Assembly: GCF_000022205.1 (NCBI RefSeq)
Contig: NC_012029.1
Location: 2,604,001 to 2,668,000 of the forward strand
Direction: 5' to 3'
Origin: Halorubrum lacusprofundi ATCC 49239
GTDB taxonomy: Archaea; Halobacteriota; Halobacteria; Halobacteriales; Haloferacaceae
DNA length: 64,000 nt
Below the pieces are notes generated by a model. The model worked only from the letters and a program-made list of their open reading frames with translations. It was not told the origin of the DNA and searched no databases. Every line of letters starts with the position of its first letter. Position 1 is the first letter of the stretch. This document shows, in pieces, positions 9,517 through 18,859 of the stretch. The translations under genes and the position numbers were made by a program.

Positions 9517-9603
9517 TACTACCTCGGTACAGACTTGAAACACGTAAAAAGGTGGCTGGTCGGAACCGCTATCCTCTTGCGACCGGCGGCCCGACTCGGC
9601 GGC
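9517..9603. promoter_or_regulatory. Divergent promoter region between tbp and the tRNA methyltransferase gene
   Basis: Only 87 nt separate the two starts. CACGTAAAAAGGTGG (9541-9555) supplies A-rich TATA-like sequence for the plus-strand gene and, read on the other strand, CCACCTTTTTACGTG about 25-30 nt before the tbp ATG. The two genes therefore probably share a compact bidirectional promoter. Confidence 0.45.
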
Positions 9604-10674
9604 GTGTACTGGCTCGAACTCGCCGGCGAGGAAGACGCGTTCGCCGCCCGTGAGGCCGCCGTCGCGGCGACCGACGTGGAGCTGCTCGCGCCGGGAGTCG
9701 CGAGCGCCGGCAGCGTCGGTCTCGCTCGCGGCGAAGCAGTAGAGGCCGACGGCACCGCGATCCGCCGGCTCGCCTACACCCGCGCCGCCCACGAGGCGAT
9801 CGCCCGGACCGAGGCCGATCTCGCCGCCGCTGCAGCCGCTCTCGACGCGGCGCCGCTCGACCGGTCGGGCACGGTCGCGGTCCGCGCCCGCAACGTCCGG
9901 AACACGACCGACATCTCGACGAGCGCGGCCGAACGGGAACTAGGCGGCGTCCTCGTCGACCGCGGCTTCGACGTCGACCTCGACGACCCCGACCACGTCC
10001 TGCGCGCGCTGTTTGCGGCCGGCGAGCGCGACGACCACGAGGCGGTCCCGGGCGCTGACGGCGGCGATTCCGCGGTCTGCGCGCTGGGCTGGGTCGCCGT
10101 GGAGGCCGCCCGCGACTTCGCGCCAAAGCCGACCGACCGCCCCTTCTTCCAGCCGGGGAGCATGTCGCCGACCGACGCCCGCGCGTACGCTAACCTCGCC
10201 GGCGCGGCGCCCGGACGGACCCTCCTCGACCCGATGTGCGGCACCGGCGGGCTCCCGCTGGAGGCCGGGATCGTCGGGAGCGACGTGATCGCGTGCGATG
10301 CTCAGACGAAGATGGTCCGTGGGACGCGCGAGAACCTCCGAGAGTACCTGAACACCGCTTTAGACGATTCCGGTCCTGACTGGCACGTCGCTCGCGGCGA
10401 CGCCACGGCCCTCCCCCTGCGCGACGACGCGGTCGACGGGGTCGCGTTCGACGCCCCGTACGGCCGTCAGTCGAAGATCGCGCGCCACGAACTCGCGGAC
10501 CTCGTGGGGGGCGCGCTCGCGGAGGCCGCCCGGGTCGCGTCCCGAGCCGTCGTGGTCGCCGATCGCGACTGGCGCCGCGAGGCGCGCGCGGCCGGCTGGG
10601 CGGTCGACGCCGCCTTCGAGCGTCGAGTTCACCGATCGCTCACCCGGCACGTTCTCGTGCTTGATCGCGAGTGA
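9604..10674 (+). CDS. tRNA (guanine(10)-N2)-dimethyltransferase-type enzyme (Trm-G10/THUMP family)
   Basis: 356-aa SAM-dependent RNA methyltransferase. The N-terminal half is a THUMP-type tRNA-binding region (VYWLELAGEEDAFAAREA; TVAVRARNVRNTTDISTSAA). The C-terminal Rossmann methyltransferase starts near residue 195 with FFQPGSMSPTDARAYANL, then motif I LLDPMCGTGGLPLEAGI, and motif IV FDAPYGRQS, a variant of the DPPY/DPPYG motif of N2-guanine methyltransferases. The GTG at 9604 is chosen because conserved similarity begins at YWLELAGE; the frame is open far upstream, antisense to tbp, which is an artefact of high GC. Head to head with tbp. Confidence 0.85.
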   Translation: MYWLELAGEEDAFAAREAAVAATDVELLAPGVASAGSVGLARGEAVEADGTAIRRLAYTRAAHEAIARTEADLAAAAAALDAAPLDRSGTVAVRARNVRNTTDISTSAAERELGGVLVDRGFDVDLDDPDHVLRALFAAGERDDHEAVPGADGGDSAVCALGWVAVEAARDFAPKPTDRPFFQPGSMSPTDARAYANLAGAAPGRTLLDPMCGTGGLPLEAGIVGSDVIACDAQTKMVRGTRENLREYLNTALDDSGPDWHVARGDATALPLRDDAVDGVAFDAPYGRQSKIARHELADLVGGALAEAARVASRAVVVADRDWRREARAAGWAVDAAFERRVHRSLTRHVLVLDRE

Positions 10675-10866
10675 GCGGCGCGGGAACGGCGGCCCGAGAG
10701 CGACACCGACCCGAGGCAGTTCCGGGGCAATTGTGACGCGACATCACCGTCCCGAGAGTGAACGATCGGTCGGCGATACCCGGAGGATGAGCGTCGCAGA
10801 CGACAAGTTTCAGTTTCACTCTCCCCGCGGGTAACGGTTAAGTGGACGGCCTGTCGTGGTGTGCAC

Positions 10867-11994
10867 ATGACCGGGGACGCCGGCGGCGACATGCTCTCGT
10901 GGGACGAGTCGGTGTTCCGCGACGAGTCGGTGTTCGAGATTGACCACGTCCCCGAGACGTTCCGCCACCGCGAGAGTCAACTGGAGAGCCTGAAGTACGC
11001 GCTCCGCCCCGCCGTCCGTGGCTCCCGACCGCTTAACACGATCGTGCGCGGCCCACCCGGCACCGGGAAGACGACCGCGGTCCAGAAGCTCTTCGGCGAG
11101 CTCAGCGCCCGGACAGACGTGCGAACGGTCCGGGTGAACTGTCAGGTGGACTCGACGCGGTACGCCGTCTTCTCGCGGCTGTTCGAGGGAATCTTCGACT
11201 ACGAGCCTCCCTCCTCCGGGATCTCCTTCAAGAAGCTGTTCGGGCAGATCACCGACCGGCTCGTCGAGGAGGACGACGTGCTCGTCGTCGCCTTGGACGA
11301 CGTGAACTACCTCTTCTACGAGAACGAGGCGTCAGACACCCTCTACTCGCTGTTACGCGCCCACGAGGCGCACTCGGGCGCGAAGATCGGCGTCATCGTC
11401 GTCTCCTCCGATCTGGGCCTCGACGTGATCGACGACCTCGACACCCGCGTCCAGTCCGTGTTTCGCCCGGAGGAGGTGTACTTCCCTGTCTACGGCGCAG
11501 CCGAGATCTACGACATCCTCTTCGAGCGCGCGAAGCGCGGGTTTCACGACGGCGTCATCGGCGACGCCGAGCTGGAGCGCATCGCGGACTTGACCGCCGA
11601 GAGCGGCGACCTCCGGGTCGGGATCGATCTCCTGCGCCGGGCGGGGCTAAACGCGGAGATGCGCGCCTCGAAGACGATCGACGAGGAGGACGTGGAGTCG
11701 GCGTACGACAAATCCAAACACGTCCACCTCTCGCGCTCGCTCCGCGGGCTCTCGGAGTCCGAGCGCGCCCTCGTCCGCGTGCTTGCGGAGAACGACGGCG
11801 AGCGCGCCGGGACGGTGTACGAGGCGTTTCACGAGGAGACGGACCTCGGCTACACCCGCTATTCGGAGATCATCAACAAGCTCGACCAGCTCGGCGTGAT
11901 CGACGCCGAGTACGCCGACGTGGAGGGGCGCGGGCGCTCCCGGGAACTCTCCTTAGCCTACGAGGCCGAGACGGTGTTAGACCGGCTGGAGTGA
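10867..11994 (+). CDS. Orc1/Cdc6-family AAA+ ATPase
   Basis: 375-aa protein of the archaeal replication-initiator family. AAA+ motifs in order: Walker A VRGPPGTGKTTAVQ near residue 60, Walker B VLVVALDDVNYLF near 140, sensor 1 GAKIGVIVVSSDLGL, the arginine-finger region DTRVQSVFRPEEVYFPVY, sensor 2 SGDLRVGIDLLRRAG; the C-terminal winged helix (LRGLSESERALVRVLAEND ... YTRYSEIINKLDQLGVID) binds DNA in family members. The ATG at 10867 is used rather than the GTG two codons before it. No origin-type repeats were found in the 190 nt upstream, so this may be an accessory Orc paralogue away from an active origin. rpiA follows after 67 nt. Confidence 0.9.
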   Translation: MTGDAGGDMLSWDESVFRDESVFEIDHVPETFRHRESQLESLKYALRPAVRGSRPLNTIVRGPPGTGKTTAVQKLFGELSARTDVRTVRVNCQVDSTRYAVFSRLFEGIFDYEPPSSGISFKKLFGQITDRLVEEDDVLVVALDDVNYLFYENEASDTLYSLLRAHEAHSGAKIGVIVVSSDLGLDVIDDLDTRVQSVFRPEEVYFPVYGAAEIYDILFERAKRGFHDGVIGDAELERIADLTAESGDLRVGIDLLRRAGLNAEMRASKTIDEEDVESAYDKSKHVHLSRSLRGLSESERALVRVLAENDGERAGTVYEAFHEETDLGYTRYSEIINKLDQLGVIDAEYADVEGRGRSRELSLAYEAETVLDRLE

Positions 11995-12061
11995 ACTCGG
12001 CGGCCGCCGACCCTCCTGCGACCCCGACGCCTTTTCAACGGCTCCGCACGCACTCGACTTC

Positions 12062-12784
12062 ATGAAAACGAGCGGCGGGAGCGATGCGGCGAAGCGACGC
12101 GCCGGCGAGTCGGCGGCCGAGACGGTCACTGACGGCGAGGTGGTCGGACTCGGCACCGGGTCGACGGCGGCCCACGCGATCCGGCGGCTCGGCGATCGGG
12201 TCGACTCCGGCCTCGATATCCGAGGCGTGGCGACCTCCTTCGCGAGCCGGGAACTCGCGGCAGAGTGCGGGATTCCCCTGCTCGACCTCGACGAGGCGGT
12301 GGGTTCGGATGCGACCGGGATCGACATCGCGATCGACGGGGCGGATCAGGTCGCGGTCGGCGAAGGGGAGAGTGAGGTCGGTCCCCTCATAAAGGGCGGC
12401 GGCGCCGCCCACGCTCGCGAGAAGCTGGTCGACGCGTCGGCCGACCGCTTTCTCGTCGTCGCCGATCCCTCGAAGGAGACGCCGGTCCTCAATCGGTCCG
12501 TTCCGGTTGAGGTGCTCCCCGCCGGCCGCTCCGCCGTCGCCGAGGCGGTGCGAGCGGCCGGCGGCGAGCCGACCCTGCGGCGCGCGGAGCGAAAGGACGG
12601 GCCGGTCGTCACGGACAACGGGAACCTCGTGCTCGACTGCGCGTTCGGCGAGATCGCCGACCCGGACGCGCTGTCGACGACGCTGTCGACGACGCCCGGG
12701 GTCGTCGAACACGGGATCTTCGTCGGCCTCGCGGACGAGGTTCACGTCGGGACGGAGACGGGCGTGCGGGTCGCGAGACGGTGA
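12062..12784 (+). CDS. rpiA: Ribose-5-phosphate isomerase A
   Basis: 240-aa enzyme that interconverts ribose 5-phosphate and ribulose 5-phosphate, supplying nucleotide precursors; haloarchaea lack a classical oxidative pentose pathway in several lineages. Diagnostic motifs: GLGTGSTAAHAIRRLGD (phosphate-binding loop, residues ~33-49), GIDIAIDGADQV with the catalytic Asp residues near 84-89, KGGGAAHAREKLVDASADR with the catalytic region near residue 112, and FLVVADPSKE. The ATG at 12062 gives the normal length. Same strand as the Orc1/Cdc6 gene, 67 nt after it, and possibly co-transcribed. Confidence 0.94.
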   Translation: MKTSGGSDAAKRRAGESAAETVTDGEVVGLGTGSTAAHAIRRLGDRVDSGLDIRGVATSFASRELAAECGIPLLDLDEAVGSDATGIDIAIDGADQVAVGEGESEVGPLIKGGGAAHAREKLVDASADRFLVVADPSKETPVLNRSVPVEVLPAGRSAVAEAVRAAGGEPTLRRAERKDGPVVTDNGNLVLDCAFGEIADPDALSTTLSTTPGVVEHGIFVGLADEVHVGTETGVRVARR

Positions 12785-12882
12785 CGGCGGTCCGGTAGAT
12801 TTTGATCGCGTCCAGATCGACAGACGCGTCGCTCACCGATCAGCGGTCCTGCAAAAAATGAAGAACTGAAAGCGCGTCCGTC

Positions 12883-13050
12883 TTAGAGGTCGCGAGGCTG
12901 GACCGTCTTCCGGTCGTTGGCCTCGGCGCGGCGCGCGGCGTCTTCGAGCAGCTCGTCCACTTCGTCGTCCAGCGCGTCGTAGAAGTCCGAAGCGACGTTC
13001 TTGTCGTCCAGCGCTTCCTTGACGGCCGCTTTGACAATAAGGTCTGCCAT
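12883..13050 (-). CDS. Small histone-fold (DUF1931-type) protein, 55 aa
   Basis: Reading the minus strand from the ATG at 13050 gives a 55-aa product that begins MADLIVKAAVKEALDDKNVA and ends ANDRKTVQPRDL. The first helix, the central SDFYDALDDEVDELLEDAAR and the terminal R-x-T-V-x-P-x-D match the alpha-helical histone-fold pattern (compare KTVxxxD in archaeal histones). I recall near-identical 55-aa proteins annotated as DUF1931 in many haloarchaea. A TTATTAAC box (about 13070-13078) lies about 25 nt before the ATG, indicating a leaderless mRNA. It probably dimerises; DNA binding is an inference, and the acidic sequence argues for caution. Confidence 0.88.
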   Translation of the reverse strand: MADLIVKAAVKEALDDKNVASDFYDALDDEVDELLEDAARRAEANDRKTVQPRDL

Positions 13051-13237
13051 GCGCTCGACGCTATCCGTCGATAGTTAATAAGAGTTCCTGAATTCGACCG
13101 CGAGGTACGCCGTGCCGGCGGTTCGCGGCGGTGTCCCGAAGCGCTCGCTTATAAACCTTGTGAGAGCGGAAGGCGAGCGACGACCGGGACCGCACCAAAT
13201 CGATAGGTACGACACCGTTCGGCCCGGACGAGCGACC

Positions 13238-14020
13238 ATGCGCGACACGCTTGAGGCGCTCGACGCCGGGGAGATCGGCGTCGCGGAGGCGGAGTCACGG
13301 CTCGCGGGCTACGCGACAACGGCGGCGGGACGATTCGACGCCGCCCGCGAGAGACGACGCGGCATCCCCGAGGCGATCCTCGCAGAGGGGAAGACGCCCG
13401 CGGAGGTCGCGGCGCTGACGACGACCGCGGTGGAGACGACGGGTCGCGCGCTCGTCACGCGGGCGGACGCGGACGACGCGGCCGCGGTCCGGACGGCGTT
13501 CACAGAGGGCCCCGACACCGACGACGAACTGAGCGCGGCCGTCGACCACGACGAGCGGACCGGCACCGTCGTCGTTCACGCGGACGACTTCGAGCGCCCG
13601 GACCTCAACGCGACCGTCGCGGTCGTCGCGGCCGGCACCGCGGACGCGGCGGTCGCGGGAGAAGCGGCGGTCGTCGCCCGCGAGATCGGCGCGACGATCG
13701 ATCGGATCGACGACGTGGGCGTTGCGAACCTCGACCGGATCCTGGACCAGCGCGACCGGATCCGAGAGGCGGACGTGGTCGTGGTCGCCGCCGGTCGCGA
13801 GGGGGCGCTCCCGACGGTCGTCGCCGGACTCGTCGCCGCACCGGTGATCGCGCTCCCGGTCTCGACCGGGTACGGCGTCGGCGGCGAGGGGGTCGCAGCG
13901 CTAGAGGGCGCGCTCCAGTCCTGCTCGGTGCTCACGGCGGTGAACGTCGACGCCGGCTTCGTCGCCGGCGCGCAGGCGGGCCTGATCGCCCGGGCGGTCG
14001 ACGCGGCGGGAGACGACTGA
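13238..14020 (+). CDS. larB: Nickel-pincer cofactor biosynthesis protein LarB
   Basis: 260-aa protein of the LarB family, whose C-terminal half resembles AIR carboxylase (PurE). In characterised systems LarB carboxylates nicotinic acid adenine dinucleotide, the first step toward the nickel-pincer nucleotide of lactate racemase. Visible features: N-terminal helical domain (MRDTLEALDAGEIGVAEAE, RRGIPEAILAEGKTPAEV), then ATVAVVAAGTADAAVAGEAA, VVVVAAGREGALPTVVAGL and VIALPVSTGYGVGGEGVAAL, the PurE-like signature. LarC and LarE are not nearby. The ATG at 13238 is used; a TTATAAAC box at 13149-13156 would give a leader of about 65 nt. Confidence 0.88.
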   Translation: MRDTLEALDAGEIGVAEAESRLAGYATTAAGRFDAARERRRGIPEAILAEGKTPAEVAALTTTAVETTGRALVTRADADDAAAVRTAFTEGPDTDDELSAAVDHDERTGTVVVHADDFERPDLNATVAVVAAGTADAAVAGEAAVVAREIGATIDRIDDVGVANLDRILDQRDRIREADVVVVAAGREGALPTVVAGLVAAPVIALPVSTGYGVGGEGVAALEGALQSCSVLTAVNVDAGFVAGAQAGLIARAVDAAGDD

Positions 14021-14146
14021 CCGCCGAGTCCGACGCCCGACTCGTGACGAGCGTTTATAAGTGGATCTCCGGAAGATGATGGGGGTGAGGAAGGGTATTT
14101 GCTCGTCGAATCCCTACGATCGATCGCCGGTGAACACCGGTACCAA

Positions 14147-14299
14147 ATGCCACGCTGTGACCACTGCGGGTCGCACGTCTCGGACCGTTTCGCGCGCGTC
14201 TTCACGGACGAGCACGGCGACCTGAACGCCTGTCCGGACTGTTCCGCGAACGCCGGGATCGCCGAGGTCTCCCGGGAACGCACCCACACCGGAGACTGA
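14147..14299 (+). CDS. Small zinc-ribbon protein, 50 aa
   Basis: 50-aa product starting [19 protein letters not shown]. Two CxxC knuckles (CDHC at residues 4-7, CPDC near residue 29) predict one bound zinc. This is one of the many haloarchaeal micro-zinc-finger proteins (DUF7563-like from memory), whose roles are mostly unknown. The ATG at 14147 is used because the conserved CxxC begins immediately after it; the upstream frame to 14099 has no family character. TATA-like sequences occur at 14053-14061 (GTTTATAAG) and 14094-14101 (GGGTATTT). Confidence 0.75.
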   Translation: MPRCDHCGSHVSDRFARVFTDEHGDLNACPDCSANAGIAEVSRERTHTGD

Positions 14300-14369
14300 C
14301 TCGTCGATCTCGCCGCAACGTCGCGTTAAGACCGGCAACTATTCGTTTCGACCGCGCCGATCCGGTGTC

Positions 14370-14636
14370 GTGTCGACGCCGAGTCAGAACTCGTCTCACC
14401 ACGTGTACGTCATCGAGTGCGCCGACGGCACGCTCTACACCGGTTACACAACCGACGTGGAGCGGCGCGTCGCCGAACACGACGCCGGCGAGGGCGCCAA
14501 GTACACCCGTGGCCGGACCCCCGTGACGCTGTGCCACGTCGAGTCGTTCGACTCGAAGTCGGCCGCGATGTCGCGCGAATATGCGATAAAATCGCTCACG
14601 CGCGCCGAGAAGGAGCGACTGATCGGCGACACGTAG
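14370..14636 (+). CDS. GIY-YIG nuclease-superfamily protein (UPF0213-type)
   Basis: 88-aa single-domain protein. The GIY-YIG core is visible as [19 protein letters not shown] (residues ~11-29), with the catalytic Arg and following His in [20 protein letters not shown] and a conserved Glu in [22 protein letters not shown]0213 members are stand-alone GIY-YIG domains related to the UvrC N-terminal domain; cellular role and substrate are not established. Start is the GTG at 14370. uvrB lies about 1.5 kb downstream, but operon linkage is unlikely because hisG intervenes on the other strand. Confidence 0.88.
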   Translation: MSTPSQNSSHHVYVIECADGTLYTGYTTDVERRVAEHDAGEGAKYTRGRTPVTLCHVESFDSKSAAMSREYAIKSLTRAEKERLIGDT

Positions 14637-14659
14637 GGCTCTCTTGCTTTCTCCCGATC

Positions 14660-15550
14660 TCACCCGACGAGCCGCTCGATCTTCGTGACGAGGATCCCGG
14701 TCGCGCCGACCGACTTCAGCTCCGAGATCGTCGCGAACACGTCGCGCTCCTCGACGACGGCGTGGACCGCGACCATGCCGTTCCCGTTCTCGTCGGCCTC
14801 CACGTCCATCACGGTCGGGCCGCCGAGCCCGGGGATCACGTCTTTTACCTCGTCGAGCCGCTCTTTGGGAGCGTTCATCATCAGGTACCGGCGCCCGTCG
14901 GCCGCAAGCACGGACTCGAAGGCGGTCAGCACCTGCTTGACCTTCGCGTCGTCGACCATGTCGGGGCGGGCGAACAGCCGCACCGAGGAGTCGAGCACGT
15001 CGTCGATCACAGCGAGGCGGTTCACCTTCAGCGTCGTTCCCGTGGAGGTGATATCAACGATGGCGTCCGCCATGTCGACGTGGGGAGTCAGCTCAGTCGC
15101 GCCCGTCACAGTGACCACGTCGGCGTCGACATCAACCCGGTCGAGGTAGTCGCGGGTGATGTTCGGGAACTCGGTGGCGACTGTCCCACCGGCGAGGTCC
15201 GCGACGACGGAGATGTCGCCGTCCTCCGGTGCCGCGAGGACGAGCTTGCAGGAGCCGTAGCCTAAATCGAGCAGGTCGACGAGGTCGTCGTCGCCCGCTG
15301 CGCTCGCGGAGTCGGCGACGCCGCCGGACTCCGCGGCCTGATCGAGGCCCGTGATCCCCACGTCGGCCGCGCCGTCGCGGACGTACTCGGGGATGTCGGC
15401 CGCGCGTGCGAAGAGGATCGACACGTCGGGGTCGACGGTGTCGGCGTACAGTTGGCGGTCGGCGGTCTCCTCGGTGTGGAGTCCCGCGCGCTCTAACAGC
15501 GAGAGCGTCGGGTCGTGTAGGCGGCCCTTGTTGGGGACGGCGATGCGCAT
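14660..15550 (-). CDS. hisG: ATP phosphoribosyltransferase (long form)
   Basis: First enzyme of histidine synthesis: condenses ATP with PRPP. The 296-aa protein has the bilobal catalytic part ([40 protein letters not shown]; the PRPP-binding [19 protein letters not shown]) and a C-terminal regulatory domain of ACT-like fold ([20 protein letters not shown] ... [20 protein letters not shown]), which in long-form HisG mediates feedback inhibition by histidine. Start at the ATG at 15550; the frame remains open upstream through repetitive intergenic sequence and is not coding there. Monocistronic, convergent with the GIY-YIG gene. Confidence 0.95.
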   Translation of the reverse strand: MRIAVPNKGRLHDPTLSLLERAGLHTEETADRQLYADTVDPDVSILFARAADIPEYVRDGAADVGITGLDQAAESGGVADSASAAGDDDLVDLLDLGYGSCKLVLAAPEDGDISVVADLAGGTVATEFPNITRDYLDRVDVDADVVTVTGATELTPHVDMADAIVDITSTGTTLKVNRLAVIDDVLDSSVRLFARPDMVDDAKVKQVLTAFESVLAADGRRYLMMNAPKERLDEVKDVIPGLGGPTVMDVEADENGNGMVAVHAVVEERDVFATISELKSVGATGILVTKIERLVG

Positions 15551-15631
15551 ACGGAGAGCCTCGCGGGGAGACGGGGAAACGTTTTCGTCCGGCGAGCGAC
15601 GGCGGACGCCGGCGGGCGAGCGATATTGAAG

Positions 15632-15925
15632 AACAGTGCGGTGGCGTCGCCGGCGGCTTTGCCGCCGGCTGCAAGCGAGAGCTTCGCTCTCGCCCTGCTC
15701 GGAGCCCGCGAGGGAGGCGGCGGCCCGGCGTGGGCGGAGCCGCGCCGGGCCGTCCGCCGAGGCTGGGGAGGCGTGAGGCTGCGGTTGCGGTCCCGCGAGC
15801 AACGCGAGCGACTGAAGCGCGTGGTTCAAGAGCGAAGCTCTCTCGTCATCGCCGGAAATTTCCGATGTCCGGCTAGCAGTCAGAATCCGACGGATTCTGA
15901 CGGCATCACGAGACGCCGAAGGCGT
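15632..15925. repeat. Cluster of short perfect hairpins between hisG and uvrB
   Basis: A run of unrelated short inverted repeats: GCCGGCGGC-TTT-GCCGCCGGC (15648-15668), GCGAGAG-CTTC-GCTCTCGC near 15676, GCCGGAAATTTCCG...CCGGC near 15850, GTCAGAATCC-GAC-GGATTCTGAC (15880-15902) and GAGACGCC-GAA-GGCGTCTC (15910-15928). Several have three-base loops. No protein-like frame crosses the region. It lies directly downstream, in minus-strand direction, of the repeated element core at 15.95-16.0 kb, so these could be structured parts of a transcript that starts there and runs toward hisG. Confidence 0.6.
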
Positions 15926-15947
15926 CTCGAACGACAGCGAGCGTGCG

Positions 15948-16008
15948 TCGTCCTCCCGGCTGGGGCTTTGGCGGTGTTCGCCGCCGATCTACCATTGACC
16001 ATTATAAA
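15948..16008 (-). repeat. Dispersed TATA-plus-GAACACC/AAAGCCCCAG element, copy A
   Basis: On the minus strand: TTTATAAT (about 16002-16008), 20 nt, then GGCGGCGAACACCGCC, AAAGCCCCAGCCGGGAGG. GGCGG/CCGCC can form a five-base-pair stem. Matches the copies at 29.66 and 41.09 kb in core sequence and TATA spacing. Unlike them it has GCG rather than GTG at the position of the possible start codon, so a protein-coding reading would be lost here. Confidence 0.7.
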
Positions 16009-16098
16009 CGATCGAGTAGACGAACGAGAACTCCGGCACCACCAACGACTCCGTATCGGCGCGCCGCTCAAGTGTCTCCGCCGCCAACGGTACGTATA

Positions 16099-18153
16099 GT
16101 GAGTGATGCCGATTCCCCTCTCTCTGAGGATCGCCCGACCGTCGACCGCCCCCTCCGCGTCGACGCCCCGTTCGAGCCCGCGGGCGACCAGCCCGAGGCG
16201 ATAGCGGAACTCGTGGAGGGATTTGAGTCGGGCGCCGACAAGCAGACCCTCCTCGGAGTCACCGGCTCCGGGAAGACCAACACCGTCTCGTGGGTCGCCG
16301 AGGAGCTGAACCAGCCGACGCTCGTGCTCGCCCACAACAAGACGCTCGCGGCCCAGCTGTACGAGGAGTTTCGCGAGCTGTTCCCGGACAACGCCGTCGA
16401 GTACTTCGTCTCGTACTACGACTACTACCAGCCCGAGGCGTACGTCGAGCAGACGGACACGTTCATCGACAAGGAGATGTCTATCAACGAGGAGATCGAC
16501 CGCCTGCGCCACTCCGCGACGCGTTCCCTCCTGACGCGCAACGACGTGATCGTCGTCGCCAGCGTCTCCGCCATCTACGGCCTCGGCGACCCGCAGAACT
16601 ATCGCGACATGGCGCTCCGCTTAGAGGTCGGCGAGGAGGTGGGCCGCGAGGAGTTGCTCGCCCGGCTCGTCGACCTGAACTACGAGCGCAACGACGTGGA
16701 CTTCACGCAGGGCACGTTCCGCGTGCGCGGCGACACCGTCGAGATCTACCCGATGTACGGGCGCTACGCGGTGCGCGTCGAGCTGTGGGGCGAGGAGATC
16801 GACCGCATGCTCAAGGTGGACCCGATGAAAGGCGAGGTCGTCTCGGAGGAGCCGGCCGTCATGCTCCACCCGGCGGAGCACTACTCCATCCCCGACGACA
16901 AACTGGAGCAGGCGATCGCGGAGATCCAAGGCCTGATGGAAAAGCGAGTCGGGTACTTCGAGCGACAGGGCGATCTGGTCGCCGCCCAGCGCATCGAGGA
17001 GCGCACCACCTTCGACATCGAGATGCTCCGCGAGGCGGGCTACTGCTCGGGGATCGAGAACTACTCGGTCCACATGGACGACCGCGAGTCCGGCGACGCT
17101 CCCTACACCCTGATGGACTACTTCCCCGACGACTTCCTCACCGTGATCGACGAGTCCCACCAGACGATCCCGCAGATAAAGGGACAGTACGAGGGCGACA
17201 AATCGCGAAAGGATTCGCTGGTCGAGAACGGGTTCCGGCTCCCGACCGCGTACGACAACCGCCCGCTCACCTTCGAGGAGTTCGAGGAGAAGTCGGACCG
17301 CACGCTCTACGTTTCGGCGACGCCGAGCGACTACGAGCGCGAGACCTCCGACCGGATCGCCGAACAGATCGTTCGCCCGACCCACCTCGTCGACCCGAAG
17401 GTGGAGGTGACGGAGGCAACGGGACAGGTCGAGGACCTCCTCGAACGGGTCAACGAGCGGATCGAGCGCGACGAGCGCGTCTTGGTCACCACGCTCACTA
17501 AGCGGATGGCCGAGGATCTCACGGAGTACTTCGAGGAAGCCGGAATCGACGTGGCGTACATGCACGACGAGACGGATACCCTCGAACGACACGAGATCAT
17601 TCGCGACCTCCGCTTGGGCAACATCGACGTACTCGTCGGCATCAACCTGCTCCGCGAGGGGCTCGACATCCCGGAAGTGAGTCTCGTCGCCATTCTCGAC
17701 GCCGACCAAGAGGGGTTCCTCCGCTCCACCACGACTCTCGTCCAGACGATGGGGCGGGCCGCGCGCAACGTCAACGGCGAGGTCGTCCTCTACGCCGACC
17801 GGATGACCGACTCGATGGAGGCCGCCATCGAGGAGACCCAGCGTCGGCGCGAGATCCAGCTCAAACACAACGAGGAACACGGCTACGAGGCGGCCACTAT
17901 CGACAAGCCGGTCAGCGAGACGAATCTACCCGGGTCGAAGACGGACACCTCGAACGTCAGCGTCGGCGACGTGGAGAGCGCTGAGGAGGCAAAGGCACAG
18001 ATCGAGGCGCTCGAAGACCGGATGGACGAGGCCGCGAGCAACTTGGAGTTCGAGCTGGCGGCCGACATCCGCGACCGGATCGCGAAGCTCCGCCGCGCGT
18101 TCGAGCTCGACGGCGGCGACGACGGCGTTCCGGCGCCGATGATCGACGATTGA
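16099..18153 (+). CDS. uvrB: Excinuclease ABC subunit B
   Basis: Damage-verifying helicase-like subunit of the UvrABC nucleotide excision repair system, present in haloarchaea as a bacterial-type pathway. The 684-aa product contains Walker [21 protein letters not shown] near residue 52, the beta-hairpin [39 protein letters not shown], Walker [16 protein letters not shown], motif [21 protein letters not shown], motif [20 protein letters not shown] and a C-terminal UVR motif ([20 protein letters not shown]) that contacts UvrC. Start is the GTG at 16099. The TATA-like ATTATAAAC at 16001 lies between this gene and the repeated element on the other strand. Confidence 0.96.
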   Translation: MSDADSPLSEDRPTVDRPLRVDAPFEPAGDQPEAIAELVEGFESGADKQTLLGVTGSGKTNTVSWVAEELNQPTLVLAHNKTLAAQLYEEFRELFPDNAVEYFVSYYDYYQPEAYVEQTDTFIDKEMSINEEIDRLRHSATRSLLTRNDVIVVASVSAIYGLGDPQNYRDMALRLEVGEEVGREELLARLVDLNYERNDVDFTQGTFRVRGDTVEIYPMYGRYAVRVELWGEEIDRMLKVDPMKGEVVSEEPAVMLHPAEHYSIPDDKLEQAIAEIQGLMEKRVGYFERQGDLVAAQRIEERTTFDIEMLREAGYCSGIENYSVHMDDRESGDAPYTLMDYFPDDFLTVIDESHQTIPQIKGQYEGDKSRKDSLVENGFRLPTAYDNRPLTFEEFEEKSDRTLYVSATPSDYERETSDRIAEQIVRPTHLVDPKVEVTEATGQVEDLLERVNERIERDERVLVTTLTKRMAEDLTEYFEEAGIDVAYMHDETDTLERHEIIRDLRLGNIDVLVGINLLREGLDIPEVSLVAILDADQEGFLRSTTTLVQTMGRAARNVNGEVVLYADRMTDSMEAAIEETQRRREIQLKHNEEHGYEAATIDKPVSETNLPGSKTDTSNVSVGDVESAEEAKAQIEALEDRMDEAASNLEFELAADIRDRIAKLRRAFELDGGDDGVPAPMIDD

Positions 18154-18241
18154 TATTTCCCGTCCTCTCGCCAGCGCCGATTCTCGCACCGCGAAACTCG
18201 CGACGCCGGGGTTTTTATTCGCGACTGTCGGAACGCGTCAC

Positions 18242-18772
18242 ATGAAGCGCCGCGCGGTGGTGGCTGGTCTTGTTGCCGTCGCTAGCGCGGGCTGTACCGA
18301 TCGGCTTCACGACCTCGCGGCGTCGACGCCGCGGGATATCGCGGTTCGGAGCCGCTACGTCGACGGAAACCCGCTCGTCGAGGGACAGAGCGTGCGCTCG
18401 TTGCCCGAGGAGCTTCTGACGCACGCCGCCTCCTTCCGGTCGAAATCCGCCGCGAAGGCAGCGGTCCTCCCCGACCAGCCGGAGACGCTGGCGTTCGTCG
18501 AGACGACTTCGTTCATCGATGACGGCGGTGAGTCGATCCTCGTCGCCGCCCAACGACTCACCGCGCCCGAGGTGGAGCTCAGACTCGGTTCGATCAGCCG
18601 CACTGGGGAGCAATCTCTCCGGATTGCCGTCGATATCGCGGGCGTTCGCGGCGAGGTCGAAACCGATGATCCCGTGGTCAAGACCCTCCTCCTGCGGCTG
18701 ACGGACGAGCAGGGGATGCCCGAGCGCGTCGTCGTCTCGATCGAGAGTGACCGCGCCGGCGTGACGATCTGA
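18242..18772 (+). CDS. Probable lipoprotein, unknown function
   Basis: 176-aa secreted protein. The N-terminus MKRRAVVAGLVAVASAGCTD has paired arginines, a short hydrophobic stretch and a lipobox-like ASAGC, as in haloarchaeal Tat-exported lipoproteins; Cys18 would be lipid-modified after cleavage. The mature part has beta-rich sequence (FVETTSFIDDGGESILVAAQ, APEVELRLGSISRTGEQSLR, ERVVVSIESDRAGVTI) and no catalytic motif I can name. A TTTTTATT box lies about 30 nt before the ATG. Confidence 0.72.
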   Translation: MKRRAVVAGLVAVASAGCTDRLHDLAASTPRDIAVRSRYVDGNPLVEGQSVRSLPEELLTHAASFRSKSAAKAAVLPDQPETLAFVETTSFIDDGGESILVAAQRLTAPEVELRLGSISRTGEQSLRIAVDIAGVRGEVETDDPVVKTLLLRLTDEQGMPERVVVSIESDRAGVTI

Positions 18773-18859
18773 GGCGGGGCGGCTCCGGATCGTGAATTCT
18801 CCGGCTGCAACCCGTCCGAGTCCCGCGATCATTTAGTGGCTCGGCGGTCTCCCGCCGGT

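Noticed and set aside
10675-10866. Possible replication origin upstream of the Orc1/Cdc6 gene
   Set aside because: No repeated ORB-type motifs and no AT-rich unwinding stretch; only one weak TTTCAGTTTCAC-like word.
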